Origin: Flavobacteriales bacterium
GTDB taxonomy: Bacteria; Bacteroidota; Bacteroidia; Flavobacteriales_F; PHOS-HE28
DNA length: 64,000 nt
Assembly (NCBI GenBank): GCA_020635675.1
Contig: JACJZJ010000004.1
Span: 62,001-126,000 of the forward strand
Direction: 5' to 3'
Within the stretch, counting starts at the first letter, position 1, and each line of letters starts with the position of its first letter. The position numbers were made by a program, and so were the translations under genes. Under the pieces are notes generated by a model. The model saw only the letters and a program-made list of their open reading frames with translations, was not told where the DNA came from and did not search any database. Positions 8,227-18,500 of this stretch are shown piece after piece.

Positions 8227-9264
8227 TCAGAACACGACCCTTCGTACCAGCGTGGCGCCGCGTTGGTGCAAAGTGACGAGATACACTCCCGGCACCTGGA
8301 GCGTGCCTCCCCCATCATAGCACGCACTGTTGATGGATCCCGTCCAAATGGTTCGGCCGATCGCATCGGACAATGTGATCGTACCGCTCACCGGACGATC
8401 CAAACGTACATGCACCCCGCTTTCATCGGCATAGACGAACGCCCCTGTGGCCTGCCCGTCCACTATGCCTGCCGTGGGGCCCCAGATGGCCGTGATCCAT
8501 TCCGGATGGTCGATGTATGGGTTCCGGTTGTCCTGGATCGCGAACACGGCATTGTTACGGTCCTGCTCCTTGGTGCTCACCGGATCATCCTGTGCCCATT
8601 GCAGAAGCATTTCCTCGGCCCAAGGGGCAAGGTCCGTACCCTGCAGCATCGGACTGCTCCATGACCCGATCTGGTCCATGTACCGCGTCAACATGTAGAA
8701 GTACGTGCGGGCGAGGTCGCCTTTGTAGGCATCGATCGGCTCGCAGACCGTTCCGGAATAGCCGGGGAACGTGTTGAGACCGACCCTTGTTCCGTTCTGG
8801 GAGGTCCAGTCGGCGCTACCCACCTCACCGTAGGGAAGATTGCCGCGGTGCTGGTTCACCCAAGCGTCGGTCGGAAAAATGTGATGGAGGTCCGTATCCA
8901 TCGGAGGGGCATCATTGAACCAGCTTTTTGGGAACGTATGCTCGCGGTTGTAGCAATCTCCTTCGCCGCTGTAGGTGCCACATTGGTCGGTGACGAACGT
9001 GAACAGGTAGGGCGGTGTCCCCCCGGGGATATCGCTGTAGATATCCCAAACGTATCCGTCCGGCCGCGCATCCGCTGCCTGGAAGGCTGTCCATAGCGAG
9101 GCGTTCGATTGCACCGTATGCCCGTCGATGATGTCATGCAATGCCTGACGCAGCGCCTGTCCGGACAACCCCTGCGCGCTGTCATAGTATCCCGGTGGCG
9201 GCTGACCGATGCTGGTGCAGGCCGACAGGAGCAAGGGAACAGGTAAGCATGTGCGGAACCGCAT
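8227..9264 (-). CDS. Secreted endonuclease I family protein with C-terminal sorting domain
   Basis: This 345-residue exported nuclease begins with a signal sequence ending in a lipobox-like LLLSAC (Cys16). The catalytic core resembles endonuclease I/NucM/Bsn enzymes of the HNH-like beta-beta-alpha-metal class: NREHTFPKSWF with His109, then DTDLHHIFPTDAWVNQHRGN and LPYGEV. Such enzymes cut DNA or RNA non-specifically outside the cell, for nutrient supply or biofilm DNA turnover. The final ~75 residues (a beta-rich tail ending VYLVTLHQRGATLVRRVVF) look like a type A T9SS sorting domain. A lipobox together with a T9SS tail is unusual; one of the two may be fortuitous. Confidence 0.85.
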   Translation of the reverse strand: MRFRTCLPVPLLLSACTSIGQPPPGYYDSAQGLSGQALRQALHDIIDGHTVQSNASLWTAFQAADARPDGYVWDIYSDIPGGTPPYLFTFVTDQCGTYSGEGDCYNREHTFPKSWFNDAPPMDTDLHHIFPTDAWVNQHRGNLPYGEVGSADWTSQNGTRVGLNTFPGYSGTVCEPIDAYKGDLARTYFYMLTRYMDQIGSWSSPMLQGTDLAPWAEEMLLQWAQDDPVSTKEQDRNNAVFAIQDNRNPYIDHPEWITAIWGPTAGIVDGQATGAFVYADESGVHVRLDRPVSGTITLSDAIGRTIWTGSINSACYDGGGTLQVPGVYLVTLHQRGATLVRRVVF

Positions 9265-9310
9265 GATCAAGCCAGGCCCTTCGTGTGTATTCCGGAGGAC
9301 CAACGGGGTG

Positions 9311-9384
9311 TGGAGCAGAGGAGATTCGAACTCCCGACCTCCGCATTGCGAACGCGGCGCTCTAGCCAGCTGAGCTACTGCCCC
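9311..9384 (-). tRNA. tRNA-Ala (anticodon CGC)
   Basis: This 74-nt cloverleaf reads on the minus strand. The acceptor stem GGGGCAG/CTGCTCC contains the G3:U70 wobble pair that specifies alanine, and the discriminator is A73. The anticodon stem is CCGCG/TGCGG with loop TTCGCAA, giving anticodon CGC, which reads GCG codons. The T stem is GGGAG/CTCCT with loop TTCGAAT. The 3' CCA is not encoded. A dedicated CGC alanine tRNA fits the GC-rich codon usage here. Confidence 0.95.
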
Positions 9385-9478
9385 AGGAACGGGGGCGAAT
9401 TTCGGAGATCTTTCCGTTCATGGGACCGGAGAACCCTCACACCGCTTTCCGCGTAGACATGGGCCAAAACCCACTACG

Positions 9479-9817
9479 ATGCGCCGCCTATTGCTCCCGA
9501 TCATTGGCTTTGTCCTCGGTGGCTCCCTGCATGCACAGGAGGACCTGGCGGTGATGACCGCATTCCGAAATGCGGGATCCGCGCGACCCCAGGTCGCCAT
9601 CTATGAGGATCCCGCGAGCACGACGATCCGGATCGTGACACCGGAGGACGCCTATTTGATCGAGCTGATCGACGCGAACGGTCTCCTGGTCAGTTCAGGG
9701 CCGATCAAGGGAGCGCAAAGGCTCGATCTCTCGGACATTCCGCCGGGAAGGTATACTGTACATGTGCGAACATTCAGCGGCAGCGCCTATTCGCCGCTGG
9801 TCGTACCCGAGCGCTGA
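9479..9817 (+). CDS. Small secreted protein with sorting-domain-like fold
   Basis: This is a predicted 112-residue exported protein. A signal peptide (LLLPIIGFVLGGSLHAQ) is followed by a short beta-rich domain with IVTPEDAYLIELIDANG and DIPPGRYTVHVRTFSG. The pattern is that of a type A T9SS C-terminal domain, here standing almost alone. No function can be assigned. Its last 31 bases overlap the 3' end of the convergent TPR gene. Confidence 0.6.
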   Translation: MRRLLLPIIGFVLGGSLHAQEDLAVMTAFRNAGSARPQVAIYEDPASTTIRIVTPEDAYLIELIDANGLLVSSGPIKGAQRLDLSDIPPGRYTVHVRTFSGSAYSPLVVPER

Positions 9818-10875
9818 GCCCCGCTCCGCTCCTTGTCGAAGAGCTTGATGTAGGCTCCCTTGGTCTGGAGACGCTGAAGGCCTTGTGCCGCAAGGTCATA
9901 GTCGGGCCGGATCATCAAGGCCACCTGATAGTCCGCGGCAGCGCTGTCCAATGAACCGAGCCGCTCCATGGCAACGCCCCGATTGTACCACGCCTGGTAG
10001 TAGTTGGTCTCCAGCCGGATGGCCTCGCTGAGATCGCCGATGGCGTGTCGAAGGTCGCCCAGGTGCTCCATGCGCACCCATCCCGAGTTGTACCAAGCCA
10101 GCGCGTTCTCCGGGTCGATGGACCGGATCCGCGCATAGCATTCGAGCGCGAGACTGTCCATGCCGTTCTCCTGCGCGAACATCCCCTTGTCATACAGCGC
10201 TTCCACACTGTTGGGCCTGATCTCGAGGGCGGTGTTGTAGTACTGCAGCGCGAGAGGATCCCGTCGCGCGGCGGACAGGTAGCCCAATTGCACGAATGCG
10301 TTGTAGAAGCCGGGGTCCTGCTCCACGGCCGTACGCAAGCTGGAGATGGCCCGAACGGTATCCCCCGTCTCCTTGTAGACCCATCCCTTTAGAAAATAGC
10401 CCTGGGCAGCGTGCGGATCGATCCGCAGACCCTCGTTCACCAGGTCCAACGCTTTGCCATAGTTGCGCAGCACGAGTTCGATCTCGGCCGAACGGAGATG
10501 GGCCTCGGCCGAGCTCGGATCGAGGTCCATGGCCTTCCGGAACTCGCGCTGTGCCACCTGGACCATCGAACGTGCATAGAAAATATCGCCCAGCGCAACA
10601 TGGTATGCGGCGTTCGTGCTGTCGAGCGATACGGCCCGCATCCAATCGTTCGTAGCCTGGCGCACGCTGTCCACGGAGCGGTAGAGCGCGGCACGTTCCG
10701 CGTAAAGCGCGGCGTCGTCCGGATGGTCCACGATGCGCGATTCGATCTCCAGCAATTGTTCCGGGAACGTGTCCGATCCTGTACCCGTGATCATGGCGTG
10801 CTCCCCTTCCGACCGGTCGCTTCCGCAGGCGATCAGACATAGGGTCAGGGGCACGATGGACGAACGAACGGACAT
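9787..10875 (-). CDS. TPR-repeat lipoprotein
   Basis: This 362-residue protein starts with a short lipoprotein signal (PLTLCLIAC, lipidated Cys17) and then consists almost wholly of about eight tetratricopeptide repeats, with the usual A-x-x-x-x-x-x-A and Y/W-x-x-G spacing (e.g. NALAWYNSGWVRMEHLGD and NYYQAWYNRGVAMERLGS). TPRs form helical scaffolds for protein contacts, so it is probably an envelope-anchored scaffold; no partner can be named. The ATG at 10875 is chosen for the lipobox. A hairpin and a -7-like motif (10905-10912) lie just upstream. Confidence 0.85.
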   Translation of the reverse strand: MSVRSSIVPLTLCLIACGSDRSEGEHAMITGTGSDTFPEQLLEIESRIVDHPDDAALYAERAALYRSVDSVRQATNDWMRAVSLDSTNAAYHVALGDIFYARSMVQVAQREFRKAMDLDPSSAEAHLRSAEIELVLRNYGKALDLVNEGLRIDPHAAQGYFLKGWVYKETGDTVRAISSLRTAVEQDPGFYNAFVQLGYLSAARRDPLALQYYNTALEIRPNSVEALYDKGMFAQENGMDSLALECYARIRSIDPENALAWYNSGWVRMEHLGDLRHAIGDLSEAIRLETNYYQAWYNRGVAMERLGSLDSAAADYQVALMIRPDYDLAAQGLQRLQTKGAYIKLFDKERSGAQRSGTTSGE

Positions 10876-10880
10876 GGGAA

Positions 10881-10904
10881 GGGCCCCTCCCGAAGAAGGG
10901 GCCC
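10881..10904 (-). terminator. Hairpin between recA and the TPR gene, possible recA terminator
   Basis: A perfect 8-bp inverted repeat (GGGCCCCT at 10881-10888, AGGGGCCC at 10897-10904) lies 30 bases after the recA stop. No T-run follows, so it is a weak terminator on sequence alone. It sits only 5 bases before the ATG of the TPR gene and directly after a -7-like TACCTTTA (10905-10912), so it may instead shape that gene's 5' leader. Confidence 0.4.
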
Positions 10905-10934
10905 TAAAGGTAGACCGGTAGGTCCACCGCCGGC

Positions 10935-11981
10935 TCAGGTCGTTTGAGGAGCGGTCGATGTGAGCCCCTCCTTGATCTTGCGCTCCAATTCTTCGCACAA
11001 CTCGGGGTTGTCGTCGAGCAACTGACGCACCATGTCGCGCCCCTGCCCCAATTTATTGTCCTCGTAGGAGAACCAGGAGCCGCTCTTCTTGATGATGCCC
11101 ATCTCCACACCCATGTCGATGATCTCCCCGGTCTTGCTGATGCCCTTACCGAACAGGATATCGAACTCGGTCTTGCGGAATGGCGGTGCCAGTTTGTTCT
11201 TCACCACTTTCACCTTGGTGCGGTTGCCGATCGCGTTCTCGCCGTCCTTGATCTGGCTCGAGCGGCGGATGTCCAGGCGGATGCTGGCGTAGAACTTCAA
11301 CGCGTTGCCGCCGGTGGTGGTCTCCGGATTCCCGAACATGACACCGATCTTCTCGCGCAACTGGTTGATGAAGATGCAGCAGCACCCGGTCTTCCCGATG
11401 GTACTGGTCAGTTTCCTCAGTGCTTTGCTCATGAGACGGGCCTGCATGCCCACCGCACTATCCCCCATCTCCCCCTCGATCTCCGCCCGTGGGGTGAGCG
11501 CCGCCACGGAATCAACGACCAACAGGTCGATGGCGCCTGATCGGATGAGGTTGTCCGCGATCTCCAAGGCTTGCTCACCATTGTCCGGCTGGCTGATCAA
11601 CAGATTCTCGGTGTCCACACCCAGGGATTCGGCATAGAAGCGATCGAACGCATGTTCAGCGTCTATGATCGCCGCGATCCCTCCGCGCTTCTGGACCTCG
11701 GCGATCGCATGGATGGCAAGGGTGGTCTTCCCGGATGACTCCGGACCGTAGATCTCTACGACCCGGCCCTTGGGATACCCCCCGATCCCAAGAGCGATGT
11801 CAAGACCGATCGAGCCGCTCGGAATGATGTCCACTTGCTCAATGGCATCATCCCCGAGCTTCATGATGGCCCCCTTGCCGAAGGTCTTCTCCAGCTTGTC
11901 CATCGTAAGCTGAAGTGCCTTCAGCTTCTCCTTGTTGACTTCCGCGGCCATGGATGTTGGTTTTTGTTCCTTTTTGCTCAT
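10935..11981 (-). CDS. recA: Recombinase RecA
   Basis: This 348-residue ATPase forms filaments on single-stranded DNA, drives strand exchange and triggers SOS-type responses. Clear motifs are the Walker A GPESSGKTTLA, the conserved KTGCCCIFINQLREKIGVMFGNPETTTGGNALKFY region (L2 loop) and GVEMGIIKKSGSWFSY near the C terminus. Length is typical. The ATG at 11981 (MSKKEQKPTS) has AGGTG about 12 bases upstream; an alternative is 11951. It is transcribed away from the giant repeat gene. The proximity of recA and a recombinogenic repeat array is probably chance. Confidence 0.98.
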   Translation of the reverse strand: MSKKEQKPTSMAAEVNKEKLKALQLTMDKLEKTFGKGAIMKLGDDAIEQVDIIPSGSIGLDIALGIGGYPKGRVVEIYGPESSGKTTLAIHAIAEVQKRGGIAAIIDAEHAFDRFYAESLGVDTENLLISQPDNGEQALEIADNLIRSGAIDLLVVDSVAALTPRAEIEGEMGDSAVGMQARLMSKALRKLTSTIGKTGCCCIFINQLREKIGVMFGNPETTTGGNALKFYASIRLDIRRSSQIKDGENAIGNRTKVKVVKNKLAPPFRKTEFDILFGKGISKTGEIIDMGVEMGIIKKSGSWFSYEDNKLGQGRDMVRQLLDDNPELCEELERKIKEGLTSTAPQTT

Positions 11982-12576
11982 GTGATCGTCGTTCACCTGC
12001 GTTCGCCTGACACCTTGGCGCTGTGACATGCAACAAGGTCGATGTCCATCAAGGTCCTCATCCCTCCGGGCCGGGATACGTACGCGTTGCAATTACATCC
12101 GCTCATTCCGACCCGTCCTTGACGATTTATCTGTCACGTCATCGCCGAGCAATTAAGCAACAGCGATATGGGATCGCCAAAGAATACGGCAGAAAGTTTT
12201 CAACAGAATGCCTTCCGACCACCTCTCACGACAGGCTCACAAGACCTGCAGGAAGCCCAAAGCGGTCGACGAAGGCCTTCTTTTTGTCGACGATACTTGA
12301 CACGCACAGGGTGATCCTGTTTGTTTTGCGGAGCGTCGCTTCGATCGGCCGGGGGCTACTTGGACAAGAACCTACCGGAAGAACGATGAAGCAATTGCGA
12401 ACCTGGGGTGCGTCACTTGATCGGATGCCCTCCAACCGCCCAGGAACTCAGCCGGAGCATCCACTGGCCGATGGTGAGTTATGGTGCATGCTGATCGTAG
12501 GCGTGCTGTTGGTCCTTTTCCATTAGAACCCGACCCTGCCCAGGGTACAATGCATTCCCATACCAAGACCGATCCC
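11982..12576. other. Intergenic region between recA and the giant repeat gene
   Basis: About 595 bases separate the divergent recA and giant-protein genes, the longest gene-poor stretch here. The middle (about 12090-12330) is more AT-rich than the flanks, which fits promoters for both genes, but no good TTG-N19-TAnnTTTG match was found. A 46-codon frame with a hydrophobic C terminus (12386-12526) is present but has no clear family or start signal, so it is not called as a gene. Confidence 0.5.
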
Positions 12577-15500
12577 ATGAGACATTCGCCGATACCCCTT
12601 TCACTGGTCCGCGCTCTGATGGCCGTGGTCCTGCTCTTTGCCTCCTTCACCCCGCTTCCGGCCATTGCCGAAGGCGGCGAAGGTCCCCCCCCTGAACACG
12701 ATGGTCTGGACAGAGGGGTGGATGAACTGCTGCACCGCTACGCGCATCAGCTGTATTTCACGGAGAACAAGGGCCAGTTCTCGGACGGTGTGCTCTTTCG
12801 GGCCGACTTTCCGCTCGGCCAGGCCCTGGCCACTCCGGAGGGCATGCTCGTGAAGGCCTACGACCCGGATGCCGTGGCGGAGCGCGAGGCCGAAGGGATG
12901 CGCATCGAAAAGGAGGTCCAGGATGGAAAGCCGGCGCGTCCATTGCGCTGGCAGGAGCGCGGACACGGCTGGATGCTCCACTTCGTGAACGCCTCGCCCC
13001 TGATGCACGTGGAAAGCGACGGTGCGCATGACGATACGTTCAACTACTTCCTGGGGGCGAAGGAGGACCATGCCCAGGACGTGCACAACTATCGCGAGGT
13101 CTGGTACAAGGAGGTGTACGCCAACACCGACGTGCGCTACTACGCCGCGGAGGACGGTGCCCTGGAGTACGATATCATCTGCCGTCCGGGTAGTGAACCC
13201 CGGGAGATCCAACTGGAGTTGCGCGGCATCGAGAAGCTGCGCGTGGCCGAGGACGGTGGCCTGATCCTGCCCACGAGCCTTGGGGAATTGAAATTCCCGG
13301 CACCGATCGTCTATCAGGGCGACAAGGAGGGAGAGCGTCCGGTGGAGGCCCGCTACGTGGTCCGTGGCAACACGGTGCGTTTCGCCCTTGGCACATACGA
13401 CCGCACGCGGCCGCTGATCATCGACCCCATCGCCCTGCGTTGGGCCACATGGGTGAACACCAACAGTACCGGTGACAACCACGGGCATTGCATCTGGGTG
13501 GATCCCAACGATGGCGCCATCTATGTGGTGGCCCGTGTGGTGGGCACCACCGACAACATCACGGTGGGTGCGTTCGACGAGACCGCCAACGGCAACCTTG
13601 AGATGATCGTCGGCAAGTACTTCGAGCCGGCCAACATCGGTGACAGCGGCACGCGCGTGTGGCAGACCTACATCGGGGGCAATGGTGACGACAACCCCTA
13701 TGCGATGGAACAAGGCCCCGATGGGAACCTTTACATCACGGGGTATACCAGCAGCACGAACTTCCCGCTCCTCGGCGGACCGGTGTTCAGCGGCAGCAGT
13801 GTCGACCAACAGGCGCAATCGGGCACGGACGTGTTCGTGCTGAAGATCAACACGATAGGGAACTCGATCAAGGCCGCCGTGGTCGGTGGCAATGGATCGG
13901 ACGACAACTTCGATGTACGGCTGGCGGCCAACGGCGACGTGTTCGTCTGCGGAAGCACCAACAGCACCAACCTGCTGACACTGAACGCGGGCAGCGGTGC
14001 CAGCAATACCAACAACGGCGGTACGGACGTGTTCCTTTTCCGGATCACGCAGGACCTGAGCTCGATCGTGTGGATGCGGAACTACGGTGGCTCCAGCGCC
14101 GACCAAGCAAGCATCATGTTGTACGACGCGGTCAGCGATGATCTGTTCCTCGGCGGGAACACGAGCAGCACGAACTTCCCCACGGTCAATCCACGGCAAA
14201 GCACCCGGGGAGGCAGTTCCGCCGGTTTCCTTCAACGCATGTCCGGCAGTACGGCGGCGATCACCTGGTCCTCCTACTTCTCCTCCTCCTCCGGTGATGA
14301 TGCGAACCTCTTGTGCATGTCCTTCAACACCGATCGTTCCGAGATCTACTTCGGTGGTGTGACCGAAGGTCTGAACAGCGCCAACATCACCACGGGATCC
14401 TACGATACCAGCCACAATGGAAGCAATGACTTCTACGTGGCGCGGATGGGCATCGACCAGACCTTCATCGCCGGCACCTACATCGGTGGCTCGGGCAATG
14501 AGGTGAACATGATGGGCCTGAACACCGACCAGAACAACGATGTGTTCATTTTCGGCTATACCGGCAGCACGAACTTTCCGACGAGCAGCGCACCGAACGT
14601 ACCCCTCCAGACGGGCAATCAGGGGAACAACGACAAGGTGTTCCTGAAGCTGGAACATGACCTGAGCGCCCTGCTCTTCAGTACTTATTTCGGTGGATCG
14701 CAGGACGACTACGACCCCGTGGGTGAACGCGGCATCAAGTTCAGCAACTGCCGCATCTATACGATCGTGACCTCGGAAAGCAACAACCTGCCGCTGACAC
14801 AGGGTGCGCTGAACACGACCAAGAACAGCAGCAGTTCGATCTACGAGCCTGGGCTTGTGGTCTGGGCCAATCCGCCCGACCTCCTGGGCAACACGATCAA
14901 CTACACAGGCACGGCGATCTGTGCAGGCACCACGCCGGGCGATATCCAGGGTTCGTTGCCGAGCTACGTCCTTCCGACCATCGTCCGGAACAACGTGGCC
15001 TCCGCCTACCCGAGCCTTGGGTCGGCCACGACCTACCAATGGCAGATCAGCGCCGATAGTTTGAATTGGACGGACATCCCGGGTGCAACAAGCCAGGACC
15101 TGAGCGGCAGTGCGATCGGTCCGATCTTCGAAACGACCTACATCCGGCGGATCATCGGCGGAGATGCCTGCATCCTGGCAGGTGCCGCCGATCAGGTGGT
15201 CACGGTGCGTATCATGAGCGTCACGGGCACCGTGACCAACGTGACCTGCAACGGCGACGGGGATGGCAGCATCATGGCCATGGCCGATGGCTCCGCCCCC
15301 TTCACCTACCAGTGGAGCGACAACCAGACCGGCCAAACGGCCACCGGGCTGGTGCCGGGTACGTATAGCGTCACGGTGACCGATGCCAACCAGTGCAGCG
15401 CGACCAACTCCTTCGATGTGAGCCAGCCTGATGCACTGAGCGGCCTGTTCAACGTGACGAACGCCACTTGCGCCAACCAGGATGGCAGCATCACGGTCAT

Positions 15501-18500
15501 CCCCTCGGGAGGAACAACCCCCTACACCTATCTGTGGAACACGGGTTCCACCGGCGCCATGATCAATGGCCTTGGTGCCGGACCGTACGACGTGACGATC
15601 ACAGATGCGCACCAATGCATGCTGAACCTTCAGACCCAGGTGGGTGCGACCGGACTACCCAATGTGAACGCCGGCGTGGACGGGGTGATCGACTGCAACA
15701 GTGGTCCGGAGATCATGCTCAACGGCTCCTCTTCGACGCCTGGAGCGACCTTCTCCTGGAGCGGTCCCGGGATAGTGAACGGTGGTGGTACCCCGACCCC
15801 AACGGTGAACAGCGGCGGGACCTATACGTTGACCGTCACGGACCCGCAGACCCAATGCCAGAACAGCGATGTGGCAGAGGTATCGGTGAACACCACGCCA
15901 CCGGGTGCATCGGCCGGTGCCGACCTCGACCTGGACTGCAACACGACATCCGGTGATCTGAACGGCACGAGCCCAACGCAGGGGGTGGGTTTCGGTTGGA
16001 CCGGACCGAACGGTTTCAACAGCACCGATGCCACGATCAACGTGTCCGATGCAGGTATCTACCTGCTTACCGTGACCGATCCGAACAACGGCTGCACGAG
16101 CACCGATGAGGCGGAAGTGAACGTGGACACCGACCTGCCGGGCGCACAGGCCTCCGGCGGCACGATCACCTGCAACAATGCCTGTGTCACCCTGATGGGT
16201 TCGGGCAACGGCGCCTACAGCTGGAGCGGGCCGGGCAACTTCACCAGCGATCAGCAGGACCCCACGGTCTGCGCTCCGGGCACCTACACCCTGACGGTCA
16301 CCGGCACCAACGGCTGCACCAGCATGGCCACCGCCGTGGTGGATGAGGACACCGACCTGCCGGGCGCACAGGCCTCCGGCGGCACGATCACCTGCAACAA
16401 CGCCTGTGTCACCCTGATGGGTTCGGGCAACGGCGCCTACAGCTGGAGCGGGCCGGGCAACTTCACCAGTGATCAGCAGGACCCCACGGTCTGCGCTCCG
16501 GGCACCTACACCCTGACGGTCACCGGCACCAACGGCTGCACCAGCATGGCCACCGCCGTGGTGGATGAGGACACCGACCTGCCGGGCGCACAGGCCTCCG
16601 GCGGCACGATCACCTGCAACAACGCCTGTGTCACCCTGATGGGTTCGGGCAACGGCGCCTACAGCTGGAGCGGGCCGGGCAACTTCACCAGCGATCAGCA
16701 GGACCCCACGGTCTGCACCGCGGGCACCTACACCCTGACGGTCACCGGCACCAACGGCTGCACCAGCATGGCCACCGCCGTGGTGGATGAGGACACCGAC
16801 CTGCCGGGCGCACAGGCCTCCGGCGGCACGATCACCTGCAACAACGCCTGTGTCACCCTGATGGGTTCGGGCAACGGCGCCTACAGCTGGAGCGGGCCGG
16901 GCAACTTCACCAGCGATCAGCAGGACCCCACGGTCTGCACCGCGGGCACCTACACCCTGACGGTCACCGGCACCAACGGCTGCACCAGCATGGCCACCGC
17001 CGTGGTGGATGAGGACACCGACCTGCCGGGCGCACAGGCCTCCGGCGGTACGATCACCTGCAACAACGCCTGTGTCACCCTGATGGGTTCGGGCAACGGC
17101 GCCTACAGCTGGAGCGGGCCGGGCAACTTCACCAGTGATCAGCAGGACCCCACGGTCTGCGCTCCGGGCACCTACACCCTGACGGTCACCGGCACCAACG
17201 GCTGCACCAGCATGGCCACCGCCGTGGTGGATGAGGACACCGACCTGCCGGGCGCACAGGCCTCCGGCGGCACGATCACCTGCAACAACGCCTGTGTCAC
17301 CCTGATGGGTTCGGGCAACGGCGCCTACAGCTGGAGCGGGCCGGGCAACTTCACCAGCGATCAGCAGGACCCCACGGTCTGCACCGCGGGCACCTACACC
17401 CTGACGGTCACCGGCACCAACGGCTGCACCAGCATGGCCACCGCCGTGGTGGATGAGGACACCGACCTGCCGGGCGCACAGGCCTCCGGCGGCACGATCA
17501 CCTGCAACAACGCCTGTGTCACCCTGATGGGTTCGGGCAACGGCGCCTACAGCTGGAGCGGGCCGGGCAACTTCACCAGCGATCAGCAGGACCCCACGGT
17601 CTGCACCGCGGGCACCTACACCCTGACGGTCACCGGCACCAACGGCTGCACCAGCATGGCCACCGCCGTGGTGGATGAGGACACCGACCTGCCGGGCGCA
17701 CAGGCCTCCGGCGGCACGATCACCTGCAACAACGCCTGTGTCACCCTGATGGGTTCGGGCAACGGCGCCTACAGCTGGAGCGGGCCGGGCAACTTCACCA
17801 GCGATCAGCAGGACCCCACGGTCTGCACCGCGGGCACCTACACCCTGACGGTCACCGGCACCAACGGCTGCACCAGCATGGCCACCGCCGTGGTGGATGA
17901 GGACACCGACCTGCCGGGCGCACAGGCCTCCGGCGGCACGATCACCTGCAACAACGCCTGTGTCACCCTGATGGGTTCGGGCAACGGCGCCTACAGCTGG
18001 AGCGGGCCGGGCAACTTCACCAGCGATCAGCAGGACCCCACGGTCTGCACCGCGGGCACCTACACCCTGACGGTCACCGGCACCAACGGCTGCACCAGCA
18101 TGGCCACCGCCGTGGTGGATGAGGACACCGACCTGCCGGGCGCACAGGCCTCCGGCGGCACGATCACCTGCAACAACGCCTGTGTCACCCTGATGGGTTC
18201 GGGCAACGGCGCCTACAGCTGGAGCGGGCCGGGCAACTTCACCAGCGATCAGCAGGACCCCACGGTCTGCACCGCGGGCACCTACACCCTGACGGTCACC
18301 GGCACCAACGGCTGCACCAGCATGGCCACCGCCGTGGTGGATGAGGACACCGACCTGCCGGGCGCACAGGCCTCCGGCGGCACGATCACCTGCAACAACG
18401 CCTGTGTCACCCTGATGGGTTCGGGCAACGGCGCCTACAGCTGGAGCGGGCCGGGCAACTTCACCAGCGATCAGCAGGACCCCACGGTCTGCACCGCGGG

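Noticed and set aside
12386..12526. A 46-codon frame with a hydrophobic C terminus before the giant gene
   Set aside because: No start signal, family or compositional support; a chance frame is as likely.
12601..15615. A 1,004-codon minus-strand frame upstream of the repeats
   Set aside because: It is antisense to recognisable SBBP propeller repeats and shows no domain. Long antisense frames are expected at this GC content.
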